Shown in pieces: positions 1 through 10,841 of a stretch of DNA of 64,000 bases. The position numbers were made by a program, and so were the translations under genes. Position 1 is the first letter of the stretch. The number at the start of each line of letters is the position of its first letter. Under the pieces are notes generated by a model that was given only the letters and a program-made list of their open reading frames with translations, made no database searches and was not told where the DNA came from. The stretch is from Streptomyces sp. ERV7 (lineage in GTDB: Bacteria > Actinomycetota > Actinomycetes > Streptomycetales > Streptomycetaceae), in assembly GCF_001653515.1 (NCBI RefSeq), contig NZ_LYOY01000029.1, positions 1,704,161 to 1,768,160 of the forward strand, written 5' to 3'.

Positions 1-781
<781 letters not shown>

Positions 782-962
782 CCATACGGAGCGAGAACGC
801 CCCGTCCCTCCTGCCCGTAGGTAAATGCTGCTGTGAGAAAAGACTGTTCTTCGGACGGTACCCCAGCATTGTCACCCGCGGCCGCAAGGGACGGCTGGCA
901 AACCCGCCTTCCCAAGCTCCAACGCGGGAAGGGGGCTGAGGGTTCCCGTCAGGGTTCCCGGC

Positions 963-1526
963 TCAGCCGCCGTAGACGTGCGGAGCGAGCGTCCCGACAA
1001 AGGGGAGATTGCGGTACTTCTCGGCGTAGTCAAGGCCGTAACCGACGACGAATTCATTCGGAATGTCGAATCCGATCCACTTCACGTCGATCGCGACCTT
1101 TGCGGCATCCGGCTTACGGAGCAGCGTGCAGACCTCAAGAGAGGCGGGCTCGCGGGATCCGAGGTTGGAGAGCAGCCAGGACAGCGTGAGGCCGGAGTCG
1201 ATGATGTCCTCGACGATCAGGACGTGCTTGCCCTTGATGTCGGTGTCGAGGTCCTTGAGGATCCGGACGACGCCGGAGGACTGGGTGCCCGCGCCGTAGG
1301 AGGAGACGGCCATCCAGTCCATGGTGACCGGGGTGGACAGCGCGCGCGCCAGGTCCGCCATGACCATCACGGCACCCTTGAGGACGCCGACGATCAGGAG
1401 GTCCTTGCCCGCGTACTCCGCGTCGATCTTCGCGGCCAGCTCGGCCAGCTTGGCGTCGATCTCTTCCTTGGTGATGAGCACCGACTGGAGGTCGGTGCCC
1501 ATGTCCTTCTCGTTCACCCGGGCCAC
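963..1526 (-). CDS. hpt: Hypoxanthine phosphoribosyltransferase
   Basis: Purine salvage enzyme that transfers phosphoribose from PRPP to hypoxanthine or guanine. The protein has 187 residues, normal for the family. The PRPP loop is visible as [13 protein letters not shown], and the product pocket as [29 protein letters not shown] near the C-terminus. Starts in frame are GTG 1526, GTG 1517 and ATG 1502 (MGTDLQSV); none has a strong ribosome binding site, so the exact N-terminus is open. The gene follows tilS by 21 bp and precedes ftsH, the order found in many Gram-positive bacteria. Confidence 0.95.
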   Translation of the reverse strand: MARVNEKDMGTDLQSVLITKEEIDAKLAELAAKIDAEYAGKDLLIVGVLKGAVMVMADLARALSTPVTMDWMAVSSYGAGTQSSGVVRILKDLDTDIKGKHVLIVEDIIDSGLTLSWLLSNLGSREPASLEVCTLLRKPDAAKVAIDVKWIGFDIPNEFVVGYGLDYAEKYRNLPFVGTLAPHVYGG

Positions 1527-1547
1527 TTTCGTTGTACGTACGTGAGC

Positions 1548-2618
1548 TCAGCTCTGCCGGATGACCAGTCTGCCACCCTGCCGCCGTGCCTCGACGCGCC
1601 CGGGGAGGTTGATGGCCCGCTGGCCGCGCCAGCCCGTGATCAGGCGGTCGACCTCCTCGACGTGGCGGGCGAAGAGCGAGCCGGCGGGGGAACCGGCGTG
1701 GATGAGGGCCTTGCGCAGCACCCGGCGGCGGACCGCGGCGGGCAGTGCGTAGAGCTTTCCGCACAGCAGCTCGCCGGCCTCGTCCCGTACCGAGGGGTCG
1801 GCCTCGGCGGCCCAGGCGTCCAGGGCGTCGGCGTCGTCGCGGGAGAGCTCGGCGGTGCGCGCCAGGGCCTCCATGACGCCCTTGCCGAGCGCCTTCTCCA
1901 GGGCGGGCAGGCCCTCGTGGCGCAGCCGGGAGCGGGTATAGGCGGGGTCGGCGTTGTGCGGGTCGTCCCAGACGGGCAGCGACTGGACCAGGCACGCCTT
2001 GCGGGCGGTGTGCCGGTCGAGCTGGAGGAAGGGGCGGCGGTAGCGGCCGTGGGCGCCGGAGACGGCGGCCATGCCGGACAGGGAGCGGGTGCCCGAACCG
2101 CGGGCGAGGCCGAGCAGAACCGTCTCCGCCTGGTCGTCGCGGGTGTGGCCGAGCAGGACCGCGGCAGCGCCGTGGCGCTCGGCGGCGGCGTCCAGGGCGG
2201 CGTAGCGGGCGTCCCGGGCGGCGGCCTCGGGGCCGCCCACGCGGCCCACCTTCACGGCGACGGCCTCGACCGGGTCGAGCCCCATCGCGGTGAGCCGGGC
2301 GGCGACCTCGGCGGCGCGCTGGTCGGAGCCGGCCTGCAGGCCGTGGTCGACGGTGACGGCGCCGGCGCGGACGGAGAGCTTGCGGGATTCGAAGGCGAGG
2401 GCGGAGGCGAGCGCCATGGAGTCGGCGCCGCCCGAGCAGGCGACGAGGACCAGGGGGCCGTCGGCGCCGCCCTCGCGCGCGGGGTCGCGCGGAATGTCGA
2501 GGGGGGTGGTGGGGGGCGGGGTGCGGCCGTCGTGGAGGACGAGCGCGTCGTGCAGTACGTCGTGGAGTACGCGGCGGACCGCCAGGCGTATCGCCGCGAC
2601 CGCAGGATGGGGACCCAT
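1548..2618 (-). CDS. tilS: tRNA(Ile)-lysidine synthetase
   Basis: Modifies C34 of the minor tRNA-Ile (CAU anticodon) to lysidine, changing both codon reading and aminoacylation. The N-type ATP pyrophosphatase motif SGGADS lies at about residues 61-66 ([14 protein letters not shown]), followed by VDHGLQ and the [13 protein letters not shown] segment typical of the family. At 356 residues it has the short actinobacterial form with a reduced C-terminal domain. The ATG at 2618 follows GAAGGGCACCGGAC. It is probably cotranscribed with hpt. A 209-bp gap to the upstream metalloprotease gene may hold a promoter. Confidence 0.93.
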   Translation of the reverse strand: MGPHPAVAAIRLAVRRVLHDVLHDALVLHDGRTPPPTTPLDIPRDPAREGGADGPLVLVACSGGADSMALASALAFESRKLSVRAGAVTVDHGLQAGSDQRAAEVAARLTAMGLDPVEAVAVKVGRVGGPEAAARDARYAALDAAAERHGAAAVLLGHTRDDQAETVLLGLARGSGTRSLSGMAAVSGAHGRYRRPFLQLDRHTARKACLVQSLPVWDDPHNADPAYTRSRLRHEGLPALEKALGKGVMEALARTAELSRDDADALDAWAAEADPSVRDEAGELLCGKLYALPAAVRRRVLRKALIHAGSPAGSLFARHVEEVDRLITGWRGQRAINLPGRVEARRQGGRLVIRQS

Positions 2619-2827
2619 GTCCGGTGCCCTTCGGTGAAGTTGGGGGGTGCCTCGGGACGAGGGAAGAGATCGGTCACACAGAGTGCGTAGATGGTGACAG
2701 AACCGAGCCGATACCCGAGCATTGCACGCCTACCCATGCCCTACGGTCCCTCGGATGGGTGATCCTGCGCATTTCCGGGGGACAGCTGTGGGCCCCGGGT
2801 ACGTGGGTGCGGTCGGCGCTCGTGCGG

Positions 2828-3967
2828 TCAGCCCTCTGCCTTGCGGTGCACCCGCGCGACCCAGTCCGCCGGTTTGGCGATCTCCGCCTTGGTCGGGAGC
2901 GTGTTGGGCGAGGTCCAGACCCGGTTGAAGCCGTCCATGCCGACCTGGTCGACGACCGCCCGTACGAACCGCTCGCCGTCGCGGTACTGGCGCAGTTTGG
3001 CGTCGAGGCCGAGCAGCTTGCGCAGGGCCTGGTCGAGGCGGGAGGCGCCCTTGGCGCGGCGCTGCTGGAACTTCTCGCGGATCTCGGCCACCGAGGGCAC
3101 GACCTGCGGTCCCACGCCGTCCATCACGAAGTCCGCGTGGCCCTCCAGGAGCGACATCACCGCGGTGAGCCGGCCGAGGATCTCCCGCTGGGCCGGGGTC
3201 TGCACCAACTCGACCAGGGAGCGGCCGCTGTCGCCCTCCTCGCCCTCGGGGCGGCTTCCGGTGAGCGACTGGGCGGCCTCGCGCAGCCGCTCCAGGACGG
3301 TCATCGGGTCGACGTCGGTCTCACCGAGGAATGACTGGATTTCACCCTCCAGGTGGTCGCGCAGCCAGGGCACACCGGTGAACTGGGTGCGGTGGGTCTC
3401 CTCGTGCAGACACACCCAGAGCCGGAAGTCGTGCGGGTCCACGTCGAGCTCGCGCTCCACGTGGACGATGTTGGGGGCGACCAGGAGCAGGCGCCCGCCG
3501 CCGTTCTTCCCGGCCGGGAACTCGCGGGTGGCGGGCGCGAACGTCTCGTACTGCCCGAGTACGCGCGAGGACAGGAAGCTGAGCAGCATCCCGAGCTCCA
3601 CACCGGTGACCTTGCCGCCGACCGCGCCGAGCACGGCGCCGCCCGCGCCGCCGCCCCGGCGCTCCTGCATCTTGTCGAGCAGCGGCTTCAGGACCGCCCG
3701 GAACCCGGCCACGTTGGCCTTGACCCAGCCGGCGCGGTCGACCACGAGGACGGGGGTGTCGGCGGGGCGGGCGCTCTCCGGGATCATCCGGGTGAAGGCC
3801 CGCACGTGTTCTTCCGAGGCCTTGGCGTGCCGGCGCAGCTCCGCGACGACGGCGCGTGCCTCGTCCCGGCTCACGTCGGGGCCCGGCCTCACCAGTCGGG
3901 TCGCGGTCGCCACCGCGAGGTTCCAGTCGACCATCCCAGCAGAAGCAGCACCACCGATGCCTGTCAT
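2828..3967 (-). CDS. Zinc-dependent metalloprotease (DUF2342 family)
   Basis: A 379-residue protein of the actinobacterial DUF2342 / putative hydrolase family, whose substrate is not known to me. The zinc motif HEETH (HExxH) lies in [18 protein letters not shown], about two fifths into the protein, and a second conserved stretch [15 protein letters not shown] probably supplies the remaining metal ligands. There is no signal peptide or membrane helix, so it should be cytosolic. It starts 54 bp after the dacB stop and lies upstream of tilS, a conserved actinobacterial arrangement. ATG 3967 is used; a later in-frame Met (MVDWNLAV) is an alternative. Confidence 0.85.
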   Translation of the reverse strand: MTGIGGAASAGMVDWNLAVATATRLVRPGPDVSRDEARAVVAELRRHAKASEEHVRAFTRMIPESARPADTPVLVVDRAGWVKANVAGFRAVLKPLLDKMQERRGGGAGGAVLGAVGGKVTGVELGMLLSFLSSRVLGQYETFAPATREFPAGKNGGGRLLLVAPNIVHVERELDVDPHDFRLWVCLHEETHRTQFTGVPWLRDHLEGEIQSFLGETDVDPMTVLERLREAAQSLTGSRPEGEEGDSGRSLVELVQTPAQREILGRLTAVMSLLEGHADFVMDGVGPQVVPSVAEIREKFQQRRAKGASRLDQALRKLLGLDAKLRQYRDGERFVRAVVDQVGMDGFNRVWTSPNTLPTKAEIAKPADWVARVHRKAEG

Positions 3968-4021
3968 GCGTCAACCGTACGTTGTCCTCTCCTGCGGGGA
4001 GGAGGGTTGACGCCTTGGCGT

Positions 4022-5452
4022 TTACGGGGCGGACGACGCGGAACCGGACCCGCAGCCGCAGCGGGCCAGCCGCTCGGCGAGCCGGTCGAGGGCGCGCTGG
4101 GCGGCGTCGGGGCCGGGGGTGTCCGAGGCGAGGAAGGCGAAGGTGAGCAGATGGCCGTCGGCGTCCACGACGGTGCCCGCGAGCGCGTTGACGCCGGAGA
4201 GGGTGCCGGTCTTGGCGCGGACGAGGCCGGTGCCCCCGGAGGCGGCCCCGTAGCGGCCGCGCAGGGTGCCGGTGAACCCGGCGACCGGCAGACCGGTGAG
4301 GACCGGGCGCAGCTCCGGGTGGGCGGGGTCGGCGGCGCGGGCCAGCAGCAGGGTCAGCAGCTGGGCGCTGACCCGGTCGTCGCGGTCGAGGCCGCTGCCG
4401 TCGGCGAACCGGGCGGCGGCGGCCTGCGGCAGGCCGAGGGCCGCGAGCCGGTCGGCCACCGCCTTCGCGGCCCCGTCGAAGTCGGCGGGCTGCCCGGCGG
4501 CGATCGCGGTCTGGCGGGCGAGCGCCTCGGCGAGGTCGTTGTCGCTGTTGGTCAGCATCCGCTCGACCAGGTCGGACAGCGGCGCGGAGAGGGTGCGGGC
4601 GAGCTCGGCGGCGCCCTGCGGGGCCTTCCCCGGGCGGGGCGCGCTCGCGGTGACGCCGCGCTCGCGCAGCAGCGAGGCGAACGTACGGGCGGTGTCGCCC
4701 GCCGGGTCCCCGGTGCGCGGCGCGGGGCCGCTGTCGCTGCCGTCCACGCGTCCCTCGTCGGTCATCAGGGCGACGACGGGCGCGATGTTCTCGTTCGGGC
4801 CGATGGGGTGCAGCTCGGGGCCGCTGTAGCGGGAGAGGTCGTAGGTGAGGGACGCGTCGGCGACGCCCCGGGTGCGCAGGGCGCGGGCGGTGGCGTCGGC
4901 GAGGGCGCGCAGACCGTCCCTGCCGAGCGTGGGGTCGCCGCCGCCGACCAGGGTGAGCGCGTTGCCCGTGGCGGGGGCGACGACGGTGGTGGGGATGCGG
5001 TGGCCGGGGCCGAGCGCCGACAGGGCGGCGACCGCGGTGGCGATCTTGACGGTGGAGGCGGGCGTCATGGCGGTGTCCGCGCGCTGCCCGTAGAGCTGCT
5101 TGCCGGTGGCCGTGTCGTACACGGCGGCCGCGGGCCGCGGGCCGAGGCCGGGCGAGGCGAGCAGGGGGCCGAGGACCTGGTCGAGCGCGGTGTCCGCCAC
5201 GGCGTTCGCGGGGGCGTTCGCGGGGGCGCCAAGCGCGGTGAGCACGCCCCTCGCGCTGGGCGCGGGCGCCGGTACGGGGGGCGCGCCCAGGTGATGTGCG
5301 CCACCTGTTCGCCGGTGAGCCGCTGCGCGGTCGCGCTCCGCCGTACGCTGACCGGAGTCCCAGGGACCGGCCGTGGCCACCGCTCCGGCCGCCACCGCCA
5401 GGCCTACCGCAGCCGCACCCGCCGTGAGCTGCCATGTCTTGGGTCCCGGCAC
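4022..5452 (-). CDS. dacB: D-alanyl-D-alanine carboxypeptidase/endopeptidase, peptidase S13 family
   Basis: Penicillin-binding protein of the PBP4 type that trims D-Ala from peptidoglycan stem peptides outside the membrane. An N-terminal signal anchor ([20 protein letters not shown]) is followed by a disordered Pro/Ala stretch. The three active-site motifs are present: SxxK in [10 protein letters not shown], SxN in [10 protein letters not shown] and KTG in [11 protein letters not shown] large insertion domain between the first two motifs is typical of S13. GTG 5452 (VPGPKTW) is preferred because the signal anchor then starts near the N-terminus; an in-frame GTG at 5497 adds 15 residues. First gene of the minus-strand series that runs to ftsH. 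Confidence 0.9.
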   Translation of the reverse strand: MPGPKTWQLTAGAAAVGLAVAAGAVATAGPWDSGQRTAERDRAAAHRRTGGAHHLGAPPVPAPAPSARGVLTALGAPANAPANAVADTALDQVLGPLLASPGLGPRPAAAVYDTATGKQLYGQRADTAMTPASTVKIATAVAALSALGPGHRIPTTVVAPATGNALTLVGGGDPTLGRDGLRALADATARALRTRGVADASLTYDLSRYSGPELHPIGPNENIAPVVALMTDEGRVDGSDSGPAPRTGDPAGDTARTFASLLRERGVTASAPRPGKAPQGAAELARTLSAPLSDLVERMLTNSDNDLAEALARQTAIAAGQPADFDGAAKAVADRLAALGLPQAAAARFADGSGLDRDDRVSAQLLTLLLARAADPAHPELRPVLTGLPVAGFTGTLRGRYGAASGGTGLVRAKTGTLSGVNALAGTVVDADGHLLTFAFLASDTPGPDAAQRALDRLAERLARCGCGSGSASSAP

Positions 5453-5638
5453 CGAGGACCAGCCCCTTTCGCGATCACACACCTGCGTGAGGGACACTTA
5501 ATCACCAGAACTGCGTCTTGCCGCGAACATGGCACTCCGGGTCAGCACCGGCGGCCCATCCGGCTGAGTGTCCCGGGCCCGACCCGGGGGACGCGGGAAC
5601 CGTCAAATGCATGTGCTGATCATGGAGGAGAGCCACCC

Positions 5639-6133
5639 GTGGAGTTCGACGTCACCATCGAGATCCCGAAGGGTTCGCGGAACAAGTACGAGGTGGACCA
5701 CGAGACCGGCCGGATCCGCCTGGACCGTCGACTCTTCACCTCGACCAGCTACCCGGCGGACTACGGCTTCGTCGAGAACACCCTCGGCGAGGACGGCGAC
5801 CCGCTGGACGCGCTCGTCATCCTGGACGAGCCCACGTTCCCGGGCTGCCTGATCCGCTGCCGCGCCATCGGCATGTTCCGTATGACCGACGAGGCGGGCG
5901 GCGACGACAAGCTGCTCTGCGTGCCGGCGTCCGACCCGCGTGTCGAGCACCTGCGCGACATCCACCACGTGTCGGAGTTCGACCGCCTGGAGATCCAGCA
6001 CTTCTTCGAGGTCTACAAGGACCTGGAGCCCGGCAAGTCCGTCGAGGGCGCCGACTGGGTCGGCCGCGCCGAGGCCGAGGAAGAGATCAAGGCCTCCTAC
6101 AAGCGCCTTGAGGCGCAGGGCGGCGCGCACTGA
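5639..6133 (+). CDS. ppa: Inorganic pyrophosphatase (family I)
   Basis: Hydrolyses pyrophosphate to two phosphates and so pulls biosynthetic reactions forward. The 164-residue protein has the family I pattern: [23 protein letters not shown], the [20 protein letters not shown] metal site with conserved aspartates, and the late [11 protein letters not shown] lysine region. The GTG at 5639 follows GGAGGAG with good spacing. It is divergent from dacB, with about 190 bp between the starts for both promoters. Confidence 0.97.
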   Translation: MEFDVTIEIPKGSRNKYEVDHETGRIRLDRRLFTSTSYPADYGFVENTLGEDGDPLDALVILDEPTFPGCLIRCRAIGMFRMTDEAGGDDKLLCVPASDPRVEHLRDIHHVSEFDRLEIQHFFEVYKDLEPGKSVEGADWVGRAEAEEEIKASYKRLEAQGGAH

Positions 6134-6147
6134 CGCGCCTCTGATCC

Positions 6148-6197
6148 GTACGACGACGGGCGGTGCACCTTCCGGGGTGCGCCGCCCGTTGTCGTAC
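6148..6197 (+). terminator. Long hairpin after ppa
   Basis: Arms at 6148-6169 and 6176-6197 form a 22-bp stem with a few mismatches and a short loop, directly after the ppa stop. A GC-rich stem without a U-run is usual for Streptomyces terminators. Confidence 0.7.
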
Positions 6198-6263
6198 GAC
6201 TTGATGATCGCCCACATACTGGGCACACGCATACGTACTGAAGGGGCCGTAGGGAGGCAAGGG

Positions 6264-7904
6264 GTGGCTGAGCAGCAGGGGCCGGAGGAGCGCAAGCCGC
6301 TCTCGGACGAGGCGCGCAGCGCCTTCGCGGCTCCCGACGGGGTGGACCACCCCGGGCCCCCCGAGGAGGACTCGCCGACCTCCGAGTTCGCGCTGCCGGC
6401 CGGGGTGCCGGAGCCCGAGCCGGTCGTGGAGCAGCCCGCCTCCGCCTTCGCGCCGCCCAGCACCTACTCGGCCCGCGAGGCCCCGTCCGCGACGATCACC
6501 ACCGCCGGGCTGCCGCTGGTGCGGCTCTCCAAGGACGCGCCCTGGCAGGACCGGATGCGCACCATGCTGCGGATGCCGGTGGGCGAGCGGCCGGTGCCGG
6601 AGACGGCCCTGAAGTCCGACGAGTCGGGGCCCGCCGTGCCGCGCGTGCTCGACCTGACGCTGCGTATCGGCGAGCTGCTGCTCGCGGGCGGCGAGGGTGC
6701 GGAGGACGTCGAGGCGGCGATGTTCGCGATCTGCCGCTCGTACGGCCTGGACCGCTGCGAGCCGACGGTGACCTTCACCCTGCTGTCCATCACCCACCAG
6801 CCGTCCCTGGTGGACGACCCGGTCACGGCGAACCGGACGGTGCGCCGCCGGGGCACCGACTACACGCGCCTCGCGGCCGTGCACCGGCTCGTCACGGATA
6901 TGACCAGCCCCGAGCACGACGTCACGCTCGAAGAGGCCTACCGCCGGCTCGCCGAGATCCGCCGCAACCGGCACCCGTACCCCGGCTGGCTCCTCACCCT
7001 CGCCGCGGGCGGCCTCGCGGGGGCGGCGTCGGTGCTGGTCGGCGGCGGTGTGACGGTGTTCCTGGTGGCCGCGGCCGGCGCGATCCTCGGCGACCGGCTG
7101 GCCTGGCTCTGCGCGGCGCGCGGGCTGCCCGAGTTCTACCAGTTCGTGGTGGCGGCGATGCCGCCCGCGGCGATGGGTGTGGCGCTCAGCCTGCTCGGCT
7201 GGGACCTGCGGCCCTCGGCGGTGATCACCGGTGGGCTGTTCGCCCTGATCCCCGGGCGGGCGCTGGTGGCCGCCGTACAGGACGGCCTGACCGGCTTCTA
7301 CATCACCGCCTCGGCCCGCCTCCTGGAGGTCACGTACTTCTTCGTGGCGATCGTGATCGGCGTGCTCACCGTGCTGTACGGGGGGCTCCAGGTCGACGCC
7401 AAGCTGAACCCCGAGGCGGCGCTGAGCCCCATCGAGCGGCCCGTCGTGCAGACGCTGGCGTCGATGGTGCTCTGTCTGACCTTCGCCGTCCTGCTCCAGC
7501 AGGAACGTTCCACCGTGTGGATCGCGACGGTGAACGGCGGGATCGCCTGGGTGATCTACGCGTCGATCGCGGTCACCGCGAAGGGGTCACCGATCATGGC
7601 GACGGCGGTGGCGGCCGGTCTGGTCGGCCTGTTCGGGCAGCTGCTCGCGCGCTACCGCAACACGTCCGCGCTGCCGTACGTGACGGCGGCGATCGGGCCG
7701 CTGCTGCCGGGCAGCGCCACGTACTTCGGGGTGCTGGCGATCGCCCAGAACCACCGGGACCAGGGGCTCGCCAACATCGCCAAGGCGGCGGCGCTGGCGA
7801 TGGCGATCGCCATCGGGGTGAACCTGGGGAGCGAGATGTCCCGGATGTTCCTGAAGGCGCCGGGAGCGGGGCGCAAGGCGGCGAAGCGTACGCGGGGGTT
7901 CTGA
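6264..7904 (+). CDS. Threonine/serine exporter family membrane protein (ThrE type)
   Basis: A 546-residue protein with a disordered acidic/Pro-rich N-terminus (about 1-120), a soluble DUF1212-type domain containing LDLTLRIGELLLAGGEGAEDVE and an RGTDYTRLAAVH segment, then about ten hydrophobic helices (from PGWLLTLAAGGLAGAASVLVG to the C-terminus). This is the ThrE architecture, known in Corynebacterium for export of threonine and serine; the actual substrate here is inferred. GTG 6264 follows AGGGAGG and fits better than upstream in-frame codons. It is monocistronic after the ppa terminator. Confidence 0.88.
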   Translation: MAEQQGPEERKPLSDEARSAFAAPDGVDHPGPPEEDSPTSEFALPAGVPEPEPVVEQPASAFAPPSTYSAREAPSATITTAGLPLVRLSKDAPWQDRMRTMLRMPVGERPVPETALKSDESGPAVPRVLDLTLRIGELLLAGGEGAEDVEAAMFAICRSYGLDRCEPTVTFTLLSITHQPSLVDDPVTANRTVRRRGTDYTRLAAVHRLVTDMTSPEHDVTLEEAYRRLAEIRRNRHPYPGWLLTLAAGGLAGAASVLVGGGVTVFLVAAAGAILGDRLAWLCAARGLPEFYQFVVAAMPPAAMGVALSLLGWDLRPSAVITGGLFALIPGRALVAAVQDGLTGFYITASARLLEVTYFFVAIVIGVLTVLYGGLQVDAKLNPEAALSPIERPVVQTLASMVLCLTFAVLLQQERSTVWIATVNGGIAWVIYASIAVTAKGSPIMATAVAAGLVGLFGQLLARYRNTSALPYVTAAIGPLLPGSATYFGVLAIAQNHRDQGLANIAKAAALAMAIAIGVNLGSEMSRMFLKAPGAGRKAAKRTRGF

Positions 7905-7987
7905 GAGCCTGTCTTTCGACCCCCGCCTGCCCCGACGCCCGGCACGCGCGCTTCGGCCGCCGGCCGGTGGGGGCCGGCAGCGCCCAC

Positions 7988-8143
7988 GCGGCGGAGCCGC
8001 GCATGTCGCGGCCCCGCGCCCCTCGGGGGCCCGCTCAGCGCTTCGCGTGGCGCCTGCGCTGGGGCGGCGGAGCCGCGCATGTCGCGGCCCCGCGCCCCTC
8101 GGGGGCCCGCTCAGCGCTTCGCGTGGCGCCTGCGCTGGGGCGG
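7988..8143. repeat. Tandem 76-bp duplication spanning the 3' end of the DedA gene
   Basis: Bases 7988-8066 recur with a period of 76 at 8064-8143 without an obvious mismatch. The unit carries the GCGGAGCCGC-rich element also seen near 10.87 kb, plus the last codons and stop of the DedA gene. The second copy holds the real stop (8111-8113); the first copy is untranslated debris or a second terminator. The unit contains the inverted pair CAGCGC / GCGCTG. Confidence 0.9.
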
Positions 8144-8812
8144 GCGGGGCTGGGACAGGTCCGACGGGCCCTGGGCCCCCGGACCCGCCTTCTTCGCCTT
8201 GGAGCGGGCCCTCAGGAACTCGATCGCGATCGGGACCACCGAGATCAGCACGATCGCGACCAGCATCAGCTCGATGTGCTTGTGCACGAACTCGACGTTG
8301 CCCAGGGAGGCGCCGAGCAGCGTCACACCCGCGCCCCACAGCGTGCCGCCGATCACGTTGTACGTGATGAACGAGCGGTAGTTCATCCGGCTCACGCCCG
8401 CGATGATCGGCGTGAACGTCCGCACGATCGGCACGAACCGGGCCAGCACCAGCGACTTCGGACCGTACTTCTCGAAGAACTCGTGCGCCTTCTCCACGTT
8501 CTCCTGCTTGAAGAGCTTGGAGTCCGGCCGGTTGAAGAGCGAAGGGCCGACCTTGCGGCCGAAGAGGTAGCCCACCTGGTCGCCCACGACGGCGGCGGCC
8601 ACGACCAGCACGCAGACCAGCCACAGCGGGGTGTCGATCTTGCCGCTGGTGACCAGCAGGCCGGTGGTGAACAGGAGCGAGTCGCCCGGCAGGAAGAAGC
8701 CGATGAGCAGGCCGGACTCGGCGAAGACGATCACCAGCAGACCGGCCAGGCCGAAGGACGACAGCAGCTGGTCGGGGTCCAGCCAGCTCGGACCGAGTGC
8801 GAGGTTGGTCAC
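8111..8812 (-). CDS. DedA family integral membrane protein
   Basis: DedA/DUF1706-type polytopic membrane protein of 233 residues; the family includes scramblases or flippases for undecaprenyl phosphate and phospholipids. Visible hallmarks are FAESGLLIGFFLPGDSLLFTTGLL with its Glu/Asp reentrant motif, GDQVGYLFGRKVGP, and RFVPIVRTFTPIIAGVSRMNYRSF with the conserved arginines. About five membrane segments and a basic Arg/His C-tail follow. GTG 8812 (VTNLALGPSW) is chosen because the longer frame to 8992 adds a Pro-rich, non-conserved stretch. It is divergent from the YbjQ gene. Its 3' end is duplicated in the 76-bp repeat. Confidence 0.9.
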   Translation of the reverse strand: MTNLALGPSWLDPDQLLSSFGLAGLLVIVFAESGLLIGFFLPGDSLLFTTGLLVTSGKIDTPLWLVCVLVVAAAVVGDQVGYLFGRKVGPSLFNRPDSKLFKQENVEKAHEFFEKYGPKSLVLARFVPIVRTFTPIIAGVSRMNYRSFITYNVIGGTLWGAGVTLLGASLGNVEFVHKHIELMLVAIVLISVVPIAIEFLRARSKAKKAGPGAQGPSDLSQPRPPQRRRHAKR

Positions 8813-8984
8813 GGGTTCCGGCGCTCCTGGGTCAGGGGTCGGGGCGGGGGCGCGTAAGCGCGCGTTGACGGGGCCAAAACTATCAACGCCTGCGGCGCAC
8901 TCCAGGTTCCACCGGGTTCCTGGGGATGCGCTGTGCCCGGGCGGGTACGAAGCTGGGTCCCAGGATCTCCAGGAGGTAGGCGCG

Positions 8985-9350
8985 ATGGGCATCGAGGAAT
9001 TCGGCGGCGGGCAGGGCGAGCACTCCGACGTACTGGTCGTGACGACGAACGACGTACCCGGATATCAGGTCCAGCACGTCATCGGAGAGGTCTTCGGTCT
9101 GACCGTGCGCTCGCGGCACCTCGGCAGCCAGATCGGCGCCGGACTGAAGTCCATGATCGGCGGCGAGCTGAAGGGGCTGACCAAGACCCTCGTGCAGACC
9201 CGCAACCAGGCGATGGAGCGGCTCGTCGAGCAGGCACGCGCGCGTGGGGCGAACGCCGTCCTCATGATGCGCTTCGACGTCACCGAGGCGGCCGACGTCG
9301 GGACGGAGGTCTGCGCGTACGGAACGGCCGTCGTGATCGCGAAGCTCTGA
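8985..9350 (+). CDS. YbjQ/DUF74 family protein
   Basis: A 121-residue member of the YbjQ (heavy-metal-binding-domain) family, whose role is unsettled. The core is VVTTNDVPGYQVQHVIGEVFGLTVRSRH, then an amphipathic region QTRNQAMERLVEQARARGANAVLMMRFD and a closing CAYGTAVVI strand, as in other members that form pentameric rings. ATG 8985 follows a strong AGGAGG at 8971-8976. The gene is 18 bp upstream of the glutamate decarboxylase gene and likely cotranscribed with it. Confidence 0.85.
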   Translation: MGIEEFGGGQGEHSDVLVVTTNDVPGYQVQHVIGEVFGLTVRSRHLGSQIGAGLKSMIGGELKGLTKTLVQTRNQAMERLVEQARARGANAVLMMRFDVTEAADVGTEVCAYGTAVVIAKL

Positions 9351-9368
9351 GACGGGGGGGGACCGGCC

Positions 9369-10799
9369 ATGGCACTGCACCCGGGCGCCGACAAGAAGGC
9401 GCAGGAGCACGAGAAGCAGTACGGGCGCCTCGCCCTCAACCCGTTCTACGGGGAGGCCGACCCGGTCGGCTCGATGACCTCGGCGCCGCCCCGGCACCGG
9501 CTGCCGGACCGGCCGCTGGCCCCCTCAACGGCGTACCAGCTCGTCCACGACGAGCTGATGCTGGACGGCAACTCCCGGCTCAACCTCGCCACCTTCGTCA
9601 CCACCTGGATGGAGCCCCAGGCGGCGGTGCTGATGGCGGAGTGCCGGGACAAGAACATGATCGACAAGGACGAGTACCCGCGCACCGCCGAGCTGGAGCG
9701 GCGCTGTGTGGCGATGCTCGCGGACCTCTGGCACGCGCCCGACCCGGCCGGGGCGGTGGGCTGCTCGACGACGGGGTCGAGCGAGGCCTGCATGCTCGCC
9801 GGGATGGCCCTCAAGCGGCGCTGGGCGAAGCGGAACGCCGACCGCTATCCGGGGCGGGACGCGGTGCCGAACCTGGTGATGGGCGTGAACGTCCAGGTCT
9901 GCTGGGAGAAGTTCTGCACCTTCTGGGAGGTCGAGGCGCGCCAGGTCCCGATGGAAGGCGACCGCTTCCACCTCGACCCGCAGGCGGCGGCCGAGCTGTG
10001 CGACGAGAACACGATCGGCGTGGTGGGGGTCCTCGGCTCGACCTTCGACGGATCGTACGAGCCGATCGCGGAACTCTGCGCGGCGCTCGACGCGTTGCAG
10101 GAGCGTACGGGTCTTGACGTGCCGGTCCATGTGGACGGCGCCTCGGGGGCGATGGTGGCGCCCTTCCTGGACGAGGACCTGGTGTGGGACTTCCGGCTGC
10201 CCAGGGTCGCGTCGATCAACACCTCCGGGCACAAGTACGGCCTGGTGTACCCGGGCGTGGGGTGGGCGCTGTGGCGCTCGGCGCAGGAGCTCCCGGAGGA
10301 GCTGGTCTTCCGGGTGAACTACCTGGGTGGCGACATGCCCACCTTCGCGCTGAACTTCTCCCGGCCGGGGGCGCAGGTGGTGGCGCAGTACTACACGTTC
10401 CTGCGGCTGGGGCGGGAGGGCTTCCGCGCGGTGCAGCAGACCACCCGGGACGTGGCGCGGGCGCTCGCCGAGCACATCGAGGCGCTCGGCGACTTCCGGC
10501 TGCTCACGCGCGGGAACGAGCTGCCGGTGTTCGCGTTCACGACCGCGCCGGAGGTGGAGCGCTTCGACGTGTTCGACGTGTCGCGGCGGCTGCGGGAGCG
10601 GGGCTGGCTGGTCCCGGCGTACACGTTCCCGCCGCGGCGCGAGGACCTGTCCGTGCTGCGGGTGGTGTGCCGCAACGGGTTCTCCTCGGATCTGGCGGCG
10701 ATGCTGGTGGAGGACCTGGGACGGCTCCTGCCGGAGCTGCGGCGTCAGCCGGGCCCGCTGGGGCGGGACGAGTCGGAGGCCACGGCCTTCCACCACTAG
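9369..10799 (+). CDS. gad: Glutamate decarboxylase (PLP-dependent)
   Basis: Converts glutamate to GABA and consumes a proton; group II PLP decarboxylase of 476 residues. The PLP-binding lysine is in INTSGHKYGLVYPGVGW (about residue 289), with the cofactor aspartate in PVHVDGASGAMVAPF. GCSTTGSSEACMLAGM binds the cofactor phosphate, and LALNPFYGEADPVGSM near the N-terminus matches GadB-type proteins. ATG 9369 lies after a G-rich Shine-Dalgarno stretch. No antiporter (gadC) is next to it, so a role in acid resistance is not shown; GABA metabolism is equally likely. Confidence 0.93.
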   Translation: MALHPGADKKAQEHEKQYGRLALNPFYGEADPVGSMTSAPPRHRLPDRPLAPSTAYQLVHDELMLDGNSRLNLATFVTTWMEPQAAVLMAECRDKNMIDKDEYPRTAELERRCVAMLADLWHAPDPAGAVGCSTTGSSEACMLAGMALKRRWAKRNADRYPGRDAVPNLVMGVNVQVCWEKFCTFWEVEARQVPMEGDRFHLDPQAAAELCDENTIGVVGVLGSTFDGSYEPIAELCAALDALQERTGLDVPVHVDGASGAMVAPFLDEDLVWDFRLPRVASINTSGHKYGLVYPGVGWALWRSAQELPEELVFRVNYLGGDMPTFALNFSRPGAQVVAQYYTFLRLGREGFRAVQQTTRDVARALAEHIEALGDFRLLTRGNELPVFAFTTAPEVERFDVFDVSRRLRERGWLVPAYTFPPRREDLSVLRVVCRNGFSSDLAAMLVEDLGRLLPELRRQPGPLGRDESEATAFHH

Positions 10800-10841
10800 G
10801 GGACTGCGTGGGGCGCCAGGGGGCTCCGTGGGATGACGTGT

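Noticed and set aside
978..2690. Long plus-strand open frame opposite hpt and tilS
   Set aside because: Antisense to two well-supported genes; composition is Gly/Arg/Asp-rich with no domain, typical of high-GC shadow frames.
3353..5638. Plus-strand extension upstream of ppa
   Set aside because: Reads antisense through dacB and the metalloprotease; ppa has its own GTG with GGAGGAG at 5639.
9369..10799. Aromatic amino acid decarboxylase
   Set aside because: N-terminal and PLP motifs follow bacterial glutamate decarboxylase (LALNPFYGEADPVGSM, INTSGHKYGLVYPGVGW).
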